Positions 35,801 through 43,971 of a stretch of 64,000 nt of DNA are shown here, piece by piece. The stretch's first letter is position 1, and every line of letters starts with the position of its first letter. Source of the stretch: Bacteroidota bacterium (GTDB taxonomy: Bacteria > Bacteroidota > Bacteroidia > CAILMK01 > JACPUW01); NCBI GenBank assembly GCA_016192035.1, contig JACPUW010000033.1:124001-188000 (forward strand), in the 5' to 3' direction. A program made the translations under genes and the position numbers. The notes below the pieces were generated by a model. That model was not told the DNA's origin. It did not search any database and saw only the letters and a list, made by a program, of their open reading frames with translations.

Positions 35801-38450
35801 CGATTCTAAAGGAAAAGCCCTTCATGATTACCACACGGACTATTCAAATGGCCTTACGGGCAACTCATCATCATCAAATTTTAAGTCAACGTTATATGCG
35901 AAGACGGGCAAGGCATACTTTGAGTTTACCACCAACTGGTTTTTTGGCGCCCCTGGTTTTGAAATTGAATGGTCAGGCACCCCGATCAGTACATCCCCGC
36001 CTACCGCCGATTTCAATATTCCCGACACCATATGTGTGGGCACCGAGTTGGCCATAGAGAATCTTTCTTCAGGCCGTGGCAATCAGTATTTCTGGGAAAT
36101 TTCAAGCCCGGTAACCAATTCGGTATCTTACACAGATTCAGCAGTTAGCCATTTCTTCTTTTTCAATGGAACCTATGAGGTGCAACTGATAATTAAAAAC
36201 TGTGGCGGATATGACACCCTGACCAAGTCTATTAGAGTGGTAGATGCCAAGCAAAAACCCAAGGCCAAAATCCATGTGGATATTGAAAAACCCGATATTA
36301 ATCAGGTGGTTACCCTAAGTGACATTTCCACCGTAAAAGGGTTTCTATGTTCTGAATACCGTACCTGGACCATTACCCCAAAGTCATTTGCCTATGTTAC
36401 CGGATTTGGTGCCCAAGACCAGTACACCAAGGTGGTGTTTAAGGACACGGGTTGCTACAACATTAAACTGAACGTGAGCAATGCCGCAGGTTCTGACGAG
36501 GTGACCTTTACTTGTGCCGTTAGGGTGAAAAACACCTGTAAGCCCAAGGTGACCAACCTAGATGCCGATGTGGGTATAGCCCGTGTGGTGCTGGAGAAAA
36601 TAGACAATACCACTGGCACGGGCCTTTCTGCCTATACCGATTACCGCACCGACCACCGCACAAGCCTCACTTCGGGCCAGAACTATGAAATTTTTATTTA
36701 CAGGGCCAAGAACCCCAACTCAACCCTTAACCGGAAAGCTTGGATAGACTTTAATCAAGATGGTGATTTTGTGGATAAACTGGAAGAAATCGCTTCATCA
36801 TCCTCTCCCAACAATTCCCTTTTTGAATCTTTCATCTTTAGGGTACCAAACAATGCAATACGTGGGGCTACCACCCTACGGGTTGGTGTTAGCAGGGCCA
36901 ATTCATCAAATACCCCGTGCGGTACCAACATAACCGGAGAGTTTGAAGATTACAGGGTGGACATAACCAATGACCTGGAGGCTCCCATCATAACCCTACT
37001 GGGCGATAACCCATACTCCATAACCCAGTGCGGAAAATGGCAAGATCCTATGGGATACGCCATTGACAACGTAATCATAGATACCATTGCCCTAAGTGTG
37101 AGCGGTAAGGTATTGATTAAAACGGCGGGCAGCTATACGCTTACCTACACCGCCTCTGATTCTAGCGGAAACACAGCCATGGCATATCGAATCGTCACGG
37201 TGTTAGCTGACAATATGCCGCCCACCATAGCCCTACAGGGCAATGATACCATTTGGGTAGAAGCAAATACAAAATACACTGAACCAGGCTTTTCTTTCAC
37301 TGACAACTGCACCCTAAAGTCAGGCAGCGTACTAAACGAACCAGATACCACCAAGCTGGGGACCTATACCTTAGTGTATGAAGCGGTGGATAGCACGGGA
37401 AATAAGGCACAGGCTTACCGAACCGTAATAGTTAGGGACACCAAGGCTCCGTGGATATTGCAATTTATTGGTGGACAGATAATAGAACACCAAATCAATA
37501 CGTCATACACGGACCAGGGAATCACCTATATGGACAATTTTGACGTGGTGGCTGACATAAGCCTAAACGTGAAAGGCAGCATAAACGTGAATACCGCCGG
37601 CGACTACTATATCTGGTACGTGCTTAAAGACCAAAACGGCAACATAGACAGTGCCTACCGCTTGGTTAAGGTAGCCGACTATCTAACCCCTATTATTACA
37701 ATGATCGGAAATACAGAAGACACCATTGATGTGTTTGACAGCTATAACGATAAAGGGGTAACCTATGTGGACTACAATGGAGGTACCGCTGGCTTAGGTT
37801 TGGTAGTAACCGGGAGCTATGTAAGTGAATTTGGCTATAAACAGGCGGCTACCAAGCTCGGCACCTACACCATTGTATATACTGTTACCAATTCAAGGGG
37901 GGGCTTTTCGCAAAAGGTGCGGTATATAACCGTACTGGACCGTGAAGCCCCGGTCATAAGCCTTCTGGGAGACAATCCTGTGGAAATGAAAGAAAAGGAT
38001 ACCTATATGGAGCCCGGATGGACAGTGAAGGACAACTATTGGGGGGTGGCTGAAACCTGGGTTTATACCTATGGCTCCGTACAATCGCTTAAGCCTGATA
38101 CCTATTACGTGTATTACTATGCATCTGACTCATCAGGCAATGTTTCCACGGTTTATAGCCGCCAGGTTATTGTTACGCCCATCATTGGCCTAGGGCCAGA
38201 AACTGGCCAGGAAATAGCCATTTACCCCAATCCATCTGCGGGTCAAGTCTTTATACTAGGCTCAGAAAGTACCCCTATCATGGCTTACCGCATCATTGGC
38301 CCTATGGGCCAAATCATAGCCAATAAAGAAGAACATATTGGTAGCCAAAGAATTGCAATTGATTTAAGTGCTTATCCAGCAGGTTCATATATGCTGGAAT
38401 TGCACACCGATACCGGTGTGTGGCACAAACCCGTGCTGATTATCCGTTAG
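32868..38450 (+). CDS. giant multidomain secreted protein with T9SS type A sorting domain
   Basis: 1860 residues from ATG 32868. Order: signal peptide (to about 21); jelly-roll/MAM-like domain (about 24-200); CARDB-like Ig domain (about 208-305); right-handed parallel beta-helix (about 310-725); two PKD-like domains (about 735-905); CUB domain (about 913-1045, with four Cys and DYLRIYEGTDS); two further PKD-like domains (to about 1220); GEVED domain (about 1225-1370, KAWIDFNQDGDF); five HYR/DUF5011-type repeats (about 1372-1770, opening like PIITLLGDNP); and the C-terminal sorting domain (about 1774-1860, IAIYPNPSAGQ). The sorting domain predicts export by T9SS to the surface. Probably an adhesin or polysaccharide-binding protein; the beta-helix could be catalytic, but no catalytic site is seen. 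Confidence 0.92.
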   Translation: MKQLITPSLFVLLFCHLSIAQTLPFFEGFENVGSTTTFTSSNTSINGLSEWSYEKTNQGRVRFSAGSGFYRTGAHAATLDASSSNQQSTNYLIMTLDLSSYKSSKFELSFYYMHHGEESHTADRVWIRGSSSNSWITLYDWYGNRATAGQWKRVVIKNLDTILANASQQPSATFQIRFGQADNYPAQSTTTDDGLTIDDISLIERFANDGEIKAIDRLCSGDNTITATLYNDGFDSLGSAYINWWLNGVKQSPVSYKGSIDQGQGKTITLGKATLTSGTHQLVAVVDSVNGQRDADLDDTLRVSLATGLSGNYTVGSSGDYTTLADAIVALNTLGICGPVVFTIAPGTYTGSLVIGGIVGTNKTNTITFDGQDSSKTTITHNGSSTRSTIELNQAHRIIFKNLKLATTASSTGWIVHLYNKCSYINFENCWFSMSTSGTSQDLFAIVASNSKTTETGSGANVEYLYVGNCRLEGGERSIQLMGNTSNKSSGITIVNNDFTSSYYSSLGLYDIQDLIISNNRFASFRSTGANACVFYDIDNLNFKGNNIVSRSYGVYAQDINIGFNNTSSFSNNMVTTSGVGVYFNNVRNLIVWHNSLLGNAALRFNSQLDVDVRNNLLYGLNGHAFYSASDNGYTFLDWNLYYSTSASNKAYFDGTNYNSLNAWTKDFAAFNAGSVEASPPINSQSDLHLSSSSAAEKAPYIGIDQDIDGDARCLIAVTMGADESIYPDPKPKAAFKLADSSTTNAIVLAYNNADPTDLNSYVWYADGVKVDSGSFNLEYQFSTKGRHKVTLKTVNCGSSDTISKFIVIKEPTAPAVARFDVNKTTVKVGEAVQLLNKSLNGPATIIWTISPWEDLSKNKTFSFGPGKDSSSYHNSVTFTVPGDYTICLYAKNALGSDLKCKTNVITVLDGATMCGTATGSTVSKGILRDPGGTNNYQGNSKYNCAFTIAPCVKNLRLDFTEFSLTTNRDYLRIYEGTDSKGKALHDYHTDYSNGLTGNSSSSNFKSTLYAKTGKAYFEFTTNWFFGAPGFEIEWSGTPISTSPPTADFNIPDTICVGTELAIENLSSGRGNQYFWEISSPVTNSVSYTDSAVSHFFFFNGTYEVQLIIKNCGGYDTLTKSIRVVDAKQKPKAKIHVDIEKPDINQVVTLSDISTVKGFLCSEYRTWTITPKSFAYVTGFGAQDQYTKVVFKDTGCYNIKLNVSNAAGSDEVTFTCAVRVKNTCKPKVTNLDADVGIARVVLEKIDNTTGTGLSAYTDYRTDHRTSLTSGQNYEIFIYRAKNPNSTLNRKAWIDFNQDGDFVDKLEEIASSSSPNNSLFESFIFRVPNNAIRGATTLRVGVSRANSSNTPCGTNITGEFEDYRVDITNDLEAPIITLLGDNPYSITQCGKWQDPMGYAIDNVIIDTIALSVSGKVLIKTAGSYTLTYTASDSSGNTAMAYRIVTVLADNMPPTIALQGNDTIWVEANTKYTEPGFSFTDNCTLKSGSVLNEPDTTKLGTYTLVYEAVDSTGNKAQAYRTVIVRDTKAPWILQFIGGQIIEHQINTSYTDQGITYMDNFDVVADISLNVKGSINVNTAGDYYIWYVLKDQNGNIDSAYRLVKVADYLTPIITMIGNTEDTIDVFDSYNDKGVTYVDYNGGTAGLGLVVTGSYVSEFGYKQAATKLGTYTIVYTVTNSRGGFSQKVRYITVLDREAPVISLLGDNPVEMKEKDTYMEPGWTVKDNYWGVAETWVYTYGSVQSLKPDTYYVYYYASDSSGNVSTVYSRQVIVTPIIGLGPETGQEIAIYPNPSAGQVFILGSESTPIMAYRIIGPMGQIIANKEEHIGSQRIAIDLSAYPAGSYMLELHTDTGVWHKPVLIIR

Positions 38451-38456
38451 AGGTGC

Positions 38457-39050
38457 ATGCACAGCATGTATTGGTTGTCAATAGTATGTGCCATTGGGGC
38501 ATTGGCTACCCAAGGAAAGGCCCAAGATGGCTTTTCTTATCAATTGGCTGATTCTGCACTCAACCTAACTACCTATGATGTGACGTATGACCCTGGTTAT
38601 TATGTCATTGGCTTTCCTGGTGGGGATGTGCCCCGCAACCGAGGGGTCTGTACCGATGTGGTAATCCGGGCGTATCGATACCTGGGAATTGACCTTCAGG
38701 AACTTGTGCACCATGACATGCGGGGGCATTTTGATCAATACCCTAGGAATTGGGGCCTGACAAAACCTGACCCCAATATTGACCACCGCCGGGTACCCAA
38801 CCTCATGTGTTTCTTTGGCAGGCACGGTAAAACCTTGGCCATAAGCTCCAGTGCCAATGAGTACTTACCCGGCCACATCGTTTGCTGGAATTTGGGGGGC
38901 GGTGTCATGCACATTGGCTTGGTGTCGTCGGTGCGTTCTACCGATGGCAAGCGATACTGCATCATCCACAACATAGGCGCAGGGCAAGTGCTAGAAGATT
39001 GCCTTTTTTCCTATCAAATCATTGGGCACTACCAATATGGTTCAAACTAG
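38457..39050 (+). CDS. DUF1287 family exported protein (papain-like fold candidate)
   Basis: 197 residues with signal peptide (cut near KAQD). The family signature is clear: YDPGYYVIGFPGGDVP, RGVCTDVVIRAYRYLG, FDQYPRNWGL and GGGVMHIGLVS. Cys in GVCTDV and His in VMHIG sit where NlpC/P60-type hydrolases have their catalytic pair, so cell-wall hydrolysis is a reasonable inference, not proven. It begins 6 bases after the stop of the giant T9SS protein and is surely co-transcribed. Its stop codon shares CTAG with the convergent sulfur-enzyme gene. Confidence 0.88.
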   Translation: MHSMYWLSIVCAIGALATQGKAQDGFSYQLADSALNLTTYDVTYDPGYYVIGFPGGDVPRNRGVCTDVVIRAYRYLGIDLQELVHHDMRGHFDQYPRNWGLTKPDPNIDHRRVPNLMCFFGRHGKTLAISSSANEYLPGHIVCWNLGGGVMHIGLVSSVRSTDGKRYCIIHNIGAGQVLEDCLFSYQIIGHYQYGSN

Positions 39051-40309
39051 CCTGGTACAAAGGCCAGTGCTTGTTCAAGGTCCCAGATTAAGTCGTCGGG
39101 ATGTTCCACACCTACCGAGTACCGCACCATACTAGGTGTTAGGCCCAATCGGTCCTTATCTTCTTCGGCCACCCCTGCATGGGTCATGGAGTATGGGTGC
39201 TGTGCCAAACTCTCCGTACTGCCCAGGCTTACGGCCAGGTGTGCCAGTTTCAAGTTGTTTAGAAAGGCAAAGGCGCCAGCCTCCCCTCCCCTCACGTCAA
39301 AACTCAGCATGGCTCCCGGGCTGTGGTATTGCCGAACAAAGATATCGTATTGACTTGCATCGGTTTGTGGCGATAGAAAGCCCAGATAATACACCTTTTC
39401 CACTTTTGGGTGCCCACTTAAGAATTTGGCTAAAATGGCAGCTGAGGCAGCCTGGCGCTCCATGCGCAATTTTAGGGTTTCTAAGCTGCGCATAAGCAAC
39501 CAGCCAGTCCAAGGTCCAGCCATGCTGCCCAGATAGGTCCTAAGTTTTTTTACCCTGGCCAGGAGTGGTTTACTTCCCAGGACGGCCCCGGCAATCACGT
39601 CTGAATGCCCTCCTATGTATTTGGTGGCGGAGTACAGCACCAAGTCGGCACCCAGCTCTAGGGGATGGCACCATAGGGGGCCAAGATATGTATTGTCAAC
39701 TGCTACAAGCACTTGTTTTTCTCCGTTGCCCAATTTTTTGGCCAAGCCTACCGTAGCCGCAATATCAAATAGGGTATTGGTGGGGTTTGCCGGTGTTTCC
39801 AATAGCACCATGGCTACTTTATGCGCCAGGCCGTCTTGTTCAAGCCGCTCCTTCAGTTGGCCATATTCCTCTCCAGCGTGGAGTTCATATGATTGGATAT
39901 TAAAGCGTTGAAGTACATGCTTCACAAAATGGTCCGTACCCCCATAAAGTGGGCTGCTGTGTACCAACACATCGCCTGGAGATAAAAACTCAAATAAAGT
40001 AGTGGTAATGGCGCTCATACCACTTTCAAAAACCGCTGCCATTTCGGCCTTGTCCCAGAGGGCAAGACGGTCTTCCAGAATTTCCAGGTCAGGGTTATTG
40101 ATCCTGGAATATATAAGCCCCATATGTTCACCTTCTTCAAGTTTTCTACTGCCTTTGGCAATTTCAAAGAATGCCTTACCATCTTCGGCCTTCTTAAATG
40201 CAAAGGTGGAAGTTTGGAAAATGGGGCACTTTACCGCACCTTCTGAAAGTTGAGGGTCATACCCATAGCCCATCATTAGACTTTCGGGTGCTAAATCTTT
40301 GTTGTTCAT
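39047..40309 (-). CDS. cystathionine gamma-synthase / methionine gamma-lyase family PLP enzyme
   Basis: 420 residues, fold type I Cys/Met metabolism enzyme. Motifs: YSRINNPDLEILEDRLALW, ESGMSAITTTLFEFLSPGDV, Asp in VAVDNTYLGPL, and the PLP lysine in YSATKYIGGHSD. The C-terminal SVGVEHPDDLIWDLEQAL is typical. The enzymes of this group differ in reaction (synthase, beta-lyase or gamma-lyase) by few residues, so the substrate cannot be named. It overlaps the DUF1287 gene by 4 bases, both stops being TAG read from one CTAG. Confidence 0.92.
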   Translation of the reverse strand: MNNKDLAPESLMMGYGYDPQLSEGAVKCPIFQTSTFAFKKAEDGKAFFEIAKGSRKLEEGEHMGLIYSRINNPDLEILEDRLALWDKAEMAAVFESGMSAITTTLFEFLSPGDVLVHSSPLYGGTDHFVKHVLQRFNIQSYELHAGEEYGQLKERLEQDGLAHKVAMVLLETPANPTNTLFDIAATVGLAKKLGNGEKQVLVAVDNTYLGPLWCHPLELGADLVLYSATKYIGGHSDVIAGAVLGSKPLLARVKKLRTYLGSMAGPWTGWLLMRSLETLKLRMERQAASAAILAKFLSGHPKVEKVYYLGFLSPQTDASQYDIFVRQYHSPGAMLSFDVRGGEAGAFAFLNNLKLAHLAVSLGSTESLAQHPYSMTHAGVAEEDKDRLGLTPSMVRYSVGVEHPDDLIWDLEQALAFVPG

Positions 40310-40385
40310 TATTTTAATTTAAGAGAATGTACATACTGATCACCATTCCACTCATGGCCTCCGTTTGACATACAAGGAGTCCAAG

Positions 40386-40967
40386 TCATGCCTGCGAAAT
40401 ACCAAAGCTAGCTATAAGGTAACGCAAGCGTGGGATAACCTCTTGTGGAAACCAGGGATTTTGCTTGAGCCAAATGTTGTTGCGCGGTGATGGGTGAGGC
40501 AATACCAGATACGGGTCAGGTATCAATTTGTGCATACGTACGCACTGGGTGAGCGGGTACTTGCTTAATTGGGGCAAGTAAAACCTACATGCATGGTTCC
40601 CAACCAGTATGATGGCTTTTATATCTGCCATTTCTTGAAAAAGTCGATCGTGCCAAAGGGGCGCGCAGGATTTGGAAGGGGGCAAATCACCTGATTTACC
40701 CTTGCCGGGGTAACAAAATCCCATGGGTATCAGGGCAAAATTCTCCGTATTGTAAAAAGATGCATCATTTACCCCCAACCACAATCTAAGTCTTTGCCCA
40801 CTGGGATCGTTCCACGGTATCCCACTTTGGTGTACCGACAGTCCAGGCGCTTGGCCAACAATGGCCACCAAGCTTGAGCGTGAGGCGCGGACTACGGGGC
40901 GGGGGCCTAAAGGCAGGGTATCCTTACAGGCAGCGCATAGGGCAATTTGCTGCAATAGCCCATCCAT
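40386..40967 (-). CDS. Fe-S uracil-DNA glycosylase family protein (family 4-like)
   Basis: 193 residues. Motif A is VGQAPGLSVH and motif B is LPHPSPRNN, as in family 4/5 uracil-DNA glycosylases. Four cysteines in the right places (LCAACKD at 11 and 14; FCYPGKG and KSCAPLW, 16 residues between them) would hold a 4Fe-4S cluster. Catalytic role: removal of uracil from DNA. The gene ends the run outer-membrane protein, haem-binding protein, glycosylase, which looks like one transcription unit with gaps of 3 and 13 bases. Confidence 0.85.
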   Translation of the reverse strand: MDGLLQQIALCAACKDTLPLGPRPVVRASRSSLVAIVGQAPGLSVHQSGIPWNDPSGQRLRLWLGVNDASFYNTENFALIPMGFCYPGKGKSGDLPPSKSCAPLWHDRLFQEMADIKAIILVGNHACRFYLPQLSKYPLTQCVRMHKLIPDPYLVLPHPSPRNNIWLKQNPWFPQEVIPRLRYLIASFGISQA

Positions 40968-40980
40968 CAGCGGGTTATAG

Positions 40981-41484
40981 TTAGTGATGTTCGTGTTCCG
41001 AACCTTCGTCTGAATCTCCCTCGCTACCGGGATATCTGGTCATTATGGTTTGGAAGGCACTGATCATTTCAGACTTGGCCGCATCGCTCAAATTGGCTTC
41101 GCCATGCAGGAGCGCATATGGTTTCATCGGCATCTCTCCCTCCTCCGTTTCTTCAATGGCTTCTTCCAGTTTGTCACCCCTTTTTTCATTGCCGTATTTA
41201 CCCCACTCCGAAAAATTCAACTCTGCGCGTCCTTCCCTTATGTGCTTGGCCACCATCCATGATATAGGCGCCACATTGCTGTACCATGGATACTTGCTCT
41301 CATTTGAATGACAATCAAAGCATGCGGCGCGCAGGGATGCCATTACAGTGGCTGGAACTTCTTCTATGACATCAAATTGCTGTTCCTCCACAATTTCCGG
41401 GTTTGCCTTGTCAATCCTAAAAAATTGACCAATCACTAAAAAGGCGACTAGGGCTAGGCCAATCCACTTGATGATTTTCGTCAT
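40981..41484 (-). CDS. haem-binding domain protein (single CxxCH)
   Basis: 167 residues: a membrane-anchoring N-terminal helix (about 5-22), then a haem_bd (PF14376-like) domain with one CxxCH motif in ACFDCHSNES and the downstream motif KYPWYSNVAPISWMVAKHI conserved in the family. A methionine or histidine near the end may complete the iron ligands. Acts in the periplasm; redox partner unknown. The tail is acidic and His-rich (EGSEHEHH). Confidence 0.88.
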   Translation of the reverse strand: MTKIIKWIGLALVAFLVIGQFFRIDKANPEIVEEQQFDVIEEVPATVMASLRAACFDCHSNESKYPWYSNVAPISWMVAKHIREGRAELNFSEWGKYGNEKRGDKLEEAIEETEEGEMPMKPYALLHGEANLSDAAKSEMISAFQTIMTRYPGSEGDSDEGSEHEHH

Positions 41485-41487
41485 GTG

Positions 41488-42228
41488 TTATTGTTTTTGA
41501 GCAAAGTTGTAGCAAATACCTATACCAATGTATGAACCGCCATAAGAAAGTTGACCATTGGGTACTTGAAAATCTTCTAACACGGGCTCGGTGTAATAGT
41601 CTATGGTGAGTTTCTGCCGATTGAGCATGACAGCAGTAAGAAAAAGGTCAATCCCACTCCAATTACCCTGCAGGATCTGTTTGCCCAGATAGAAGCCCAC
41701 ACCATGCTGTATGCCTGAATAATCGCTTAAATTCCTGTTGATATACAAGTATTTGAAATTTGCCACATTGGGATTGATGGCTGCGTACTCCTGTTCAAAC
41801 CTGGCAGTGGTGTTTATGTGCAGGTGGGCCGATACCGACACAAACAAACCCCTGGAGAAGCGCCGCTTCAACTCTGCTTGGAAAATAAAATACGGGAGCA
41901 TGAAAACGGTCCGGTTGAAGTAAGATTTGGACGCCGGAAGCCTGGTCCTAAGTTTAAATGGTTGATATCCAACCCCGATCCCGGTGTTTATTCCCCACTT
42001 ATCACCAATTATATATTGGTAGCCCAACAAAATGTTGCCCACAGTTACCATGGGCGACTCCAAACCTGATGCGGTAGATGAATTCCGTCCACTATTGCTG
42101 CCCAGCAGGACAGATACATTAAAACTCCCTTTAACCAAGGCAAAGGAGTCAATTTCGTCCTGTCCATAAACTAGCTGGATATTGGATAACGGAGATTGGA
42201 GTACGCATAGGGCTATGATATGCTTCAT
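41488..42228 (-). CDS. outer-membrane beta-barrel protein, function unknown
   Basis: 246 residues with a short signal-like start (MKHIIALCVLQSPLS) and alternating hydrophobic/polar strands such as SFNVSVLLGSNSG, GNILLGYQYIIGDKWGI and the C-terminal GGSYIGIGICYNFAQ, which fits an 8-10-stranded barrel. No domain name recognised. Begins the operon with the haem protein and the glycosylase. Confidence 0.7.
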   Translation of the reverse strand: MKHIIALCVLQSPLSNIQLVYGQDEIDSFALVKGSFNVSVLLGSNSGRNSSTASGLESPMVTVGNILLGYQYIIGDKWGINTGIGVGYQPFKLRTRLPASKSYFNRTVFMLPYFIFQAELKRRFSRGLFVSVSAHLHINTTARFEQEYAAINPNVANFKYLYINRNLSDYSGIQHGVGFYLGKQILQGNWSGIDLFLTAVMLNRQKLTIDYYTEPVLEDFQVPNGQLSYGGSYIGIGICYNFAQKQ

Positions 42229-42298
42229 GTGAACAAAAGTGAACTATTAAAGGGAATCCTTAGCTGTTACCCATGTGCACAACAAAGCAGAAGCGGCG

Positions 42299-42994
42299 CT
42301 ATTTGAGCCTATCGGCGAATAGCTTTTTTAACTTTTCAATCTTGGGGCTTATCACCACTCGGCAATATCCTTGGTCTAGATTGTTGAGATAATAGTTATG
42401 GTGATAGTTTTCTGCCGGATAGAAACTACTTAACGCAACAATTTCCGTGGCCAATGGACTGGGCCAAATGCCTGATTTTCCCACCAATTCCTTAGACTGC
42501 CGGGCTATATGCTCCTGGTATTGGTTTCTAAAATAGATGCCACTTCGGTACTGCGTTCCCACATCGTTGCCCTGACGGTCTATTTGCGTAGGATCATGTA
42601 TGGCCCAAAAAACCTCTAATATGTCCCAAATTTTCACATCAATAGTGTCGAAAACTATTTGGGCCACTTCCACATGGCCTGTTTTACCTGAGCACACTTG
42701 TTGGTAGGTCGGTCGCGGTGTGTGGCCGTTTGCGTATCCGGGCATCACCGTGACTACACCTTTAAGGCGTTGGAACACTGCTTCTACGCACCAAAAGCAA
42801 CCAGCACCCAGGGTTATGGTGTCAATGTTTGCGTTTTCTAGACTTTGGGGGGCAATGGTACTTTCCATTGATAAGGGATTTAAGGTTTCTGAAGTGTGGG
42901 TTTGCTTGTTATTTACTTTTGTTTCACAGGCATAGGTGCCAAATGATAGCCCAATGGCAGCCCAGAATAAAACAGGTAGATGGAAAGGTTTCAT
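42299..42994 (-). CDS. msrA: peptide-methionine (S)-S-oxide reductase MsrA, lipoprotein form
   Basis: 231 residues from ATG 42994. The reductase that repairs S-epimers of methionine sulfoxide: the catalytic motif GAGCFWCVEAVFQR is near 62, and YHQ-like PAENYHHNYYLNN and the C-terminal segments are present. An N-terminal lipoprotein signal (lipobox GTYAC) and a linker of about 35 residues place it in the periplasm, so it repairs exported or envelope proteins. The open frame reaches GTG 43252 over the divergent gene, so the shorter start is used. MsrB is not adjacent. Confidence 0.92.
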   Translation of the reverse strand: MKPFHLPVLFWAAIGLSFGTYACETKVNNKQTHTSETLNPLSMESTIAPQSLENANIDTITLGAGCFWCVEAVFQRLKGVVTVMPGYANGHTPRPTYQQVCSGKTGHVEVAQIVFDTIDVKIWDILEVFWAIHDPTQIDRQGNDVGTQYRSGIYFRNQYQEHIARQSKELVGKSGIWPSPLATEIVALSSFYPAENYHHNYYLNNLDQGYCRVVISPKIEKLKKLFADRLK

Positions 42995-43069
42995 TTGCTT
43001 GTTGAAACAGGGATGCGCGGCAAAAGTTTGCGAAAGGATTTGGTTTCCATTTCCAAGATTGCCCGGCCG

Positions 43070-43098
43070 TTGCCCCGGAGTTTTGGGGCTTGGGGCAA
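43070..43098. promoter_or_regulatory. nested inverted repeats in the msrA-lipoprotein divergent gap
   Basis: TTGCCCC (43070-43076) can pair with GGGGCAA (43092-43098) or, by its last five bases, with GGGGC (43085-43089). Two exclusive stems in one 30-base stretch. The surrounding 208-bp gap holds no other clear element. Confidence 0.3.
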
Positions 43099-43202
43099 TT
43101 ATGATATGCCCCTCATTTTGAACAGGATGATAATTGTTTATATGGCCTTGTGGCAAAATGGAATATAATCTGTTCCTTTGTTTGCACCTAACAAAACCAG
43201 TC

Positions 43203-43970
43203 ATGAAGTACCAATACACCCCTTTATTTTTCATCTTAGCCCTTCTGTTCACCGCATGTGATCAATTGGGATTAAACCCTGACCTACAGGGAACAGATTG
43301 CCTAGACCAAGCCGATAAGGACAACTATGCCAATTTGATAGCAAATGAAAAAGGAGTTTCGGCTACCCTTACCCAGTATGGGTTTAATGTGGACAATGTG
43401 CCAGAAGCAGAAAGGCAAACCCTAAGTGATGACCTTAAGAACCTAAATGACCAACACGATACCTACAGGCATGGGTTTGACTGCCAGTATTGGGGTGAAG
43501 ACAATGATTTCCTGAATTTTATCTCACTTGAAAATGAGGATATTGATCCAGATTTCCTGGATCCCGCAGTATTCAAATCAAAGTTTATGGTTACCGATGA
43601 TGATGTGTTGGCCTCCATTGGGCAGTCGGATTGGACCGGAAAAGAAGTGTATGTGTTCCCCGGCATATCCAGGATACCTTGGGAAGATGCCAGCCAAGCC
43701 GCCAAAGAAGATGCTATAGAGAGGATAAATGGGGCCTACAACAAGATTAGGAGCGATGCAGGATTCACGGATGAAACGGAGTTATTTGATCCGGTTTTGG
43801 ACTACATTTTCCCACACGCCACTTACCACCAAGTGTATGTATCCAATTTTGCCAGTTTGCTGTCAAACATGGACAACACAGGCTTGCGCGACTTGGTAGC
43901 CAAAATGGAGTCGGTGGAGCACAACATCATAACAAAGTTTATAGACCGTGCGCCTGATACCATAGATTGA
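43203..43970 (+). CDS. lipoprotein, function unknown
   Basis: About 255 residues from ATG 43203, with a strong lipoprotein signal (FILALLFTACD, Cys near 18). The mature protein is acidic and largely helical, with segments such as ADKDNYANLIANEKG, FDPVLDYIFPHATYH and YVSNFASLLSNMDNTG. No family recognised. Upstream is a 208-bp gap to the divergent msrA; downstream it converges with the cyclophilin gene, leaving 1 base. Confidence 0.8.
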   Translation: MKYQYTPLFFILALLFTACDQLGLNPDLQGTDCLDQADKDNYANLIANEKGVSATLTQYGFNVDNVPEAERQTLSDDLKNLNDQHDTYRHGFDCQYWGEDNDFLNFISLENEDIDPDFLDPAVFKSKFMVTDDDVLASIGQSDWTGKEVYVFPGISRIPWEDASQAAKEDAIERINGAYNKIRSDAGFTDETELFDPVLDYIFPHATYHQVYVSNFASLLSNMDNTGLRDLVAKMESVEHNIITKFIDRAPDTID

Positions 43971-43971
43971 C

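Noticed and set aside
42995-43252. N-terminal extension of MsrA to GTG 43252
   Set aside because: Overlaps the divergent lipoprotein gene; the later ATG starts a good lipoprotein signal.
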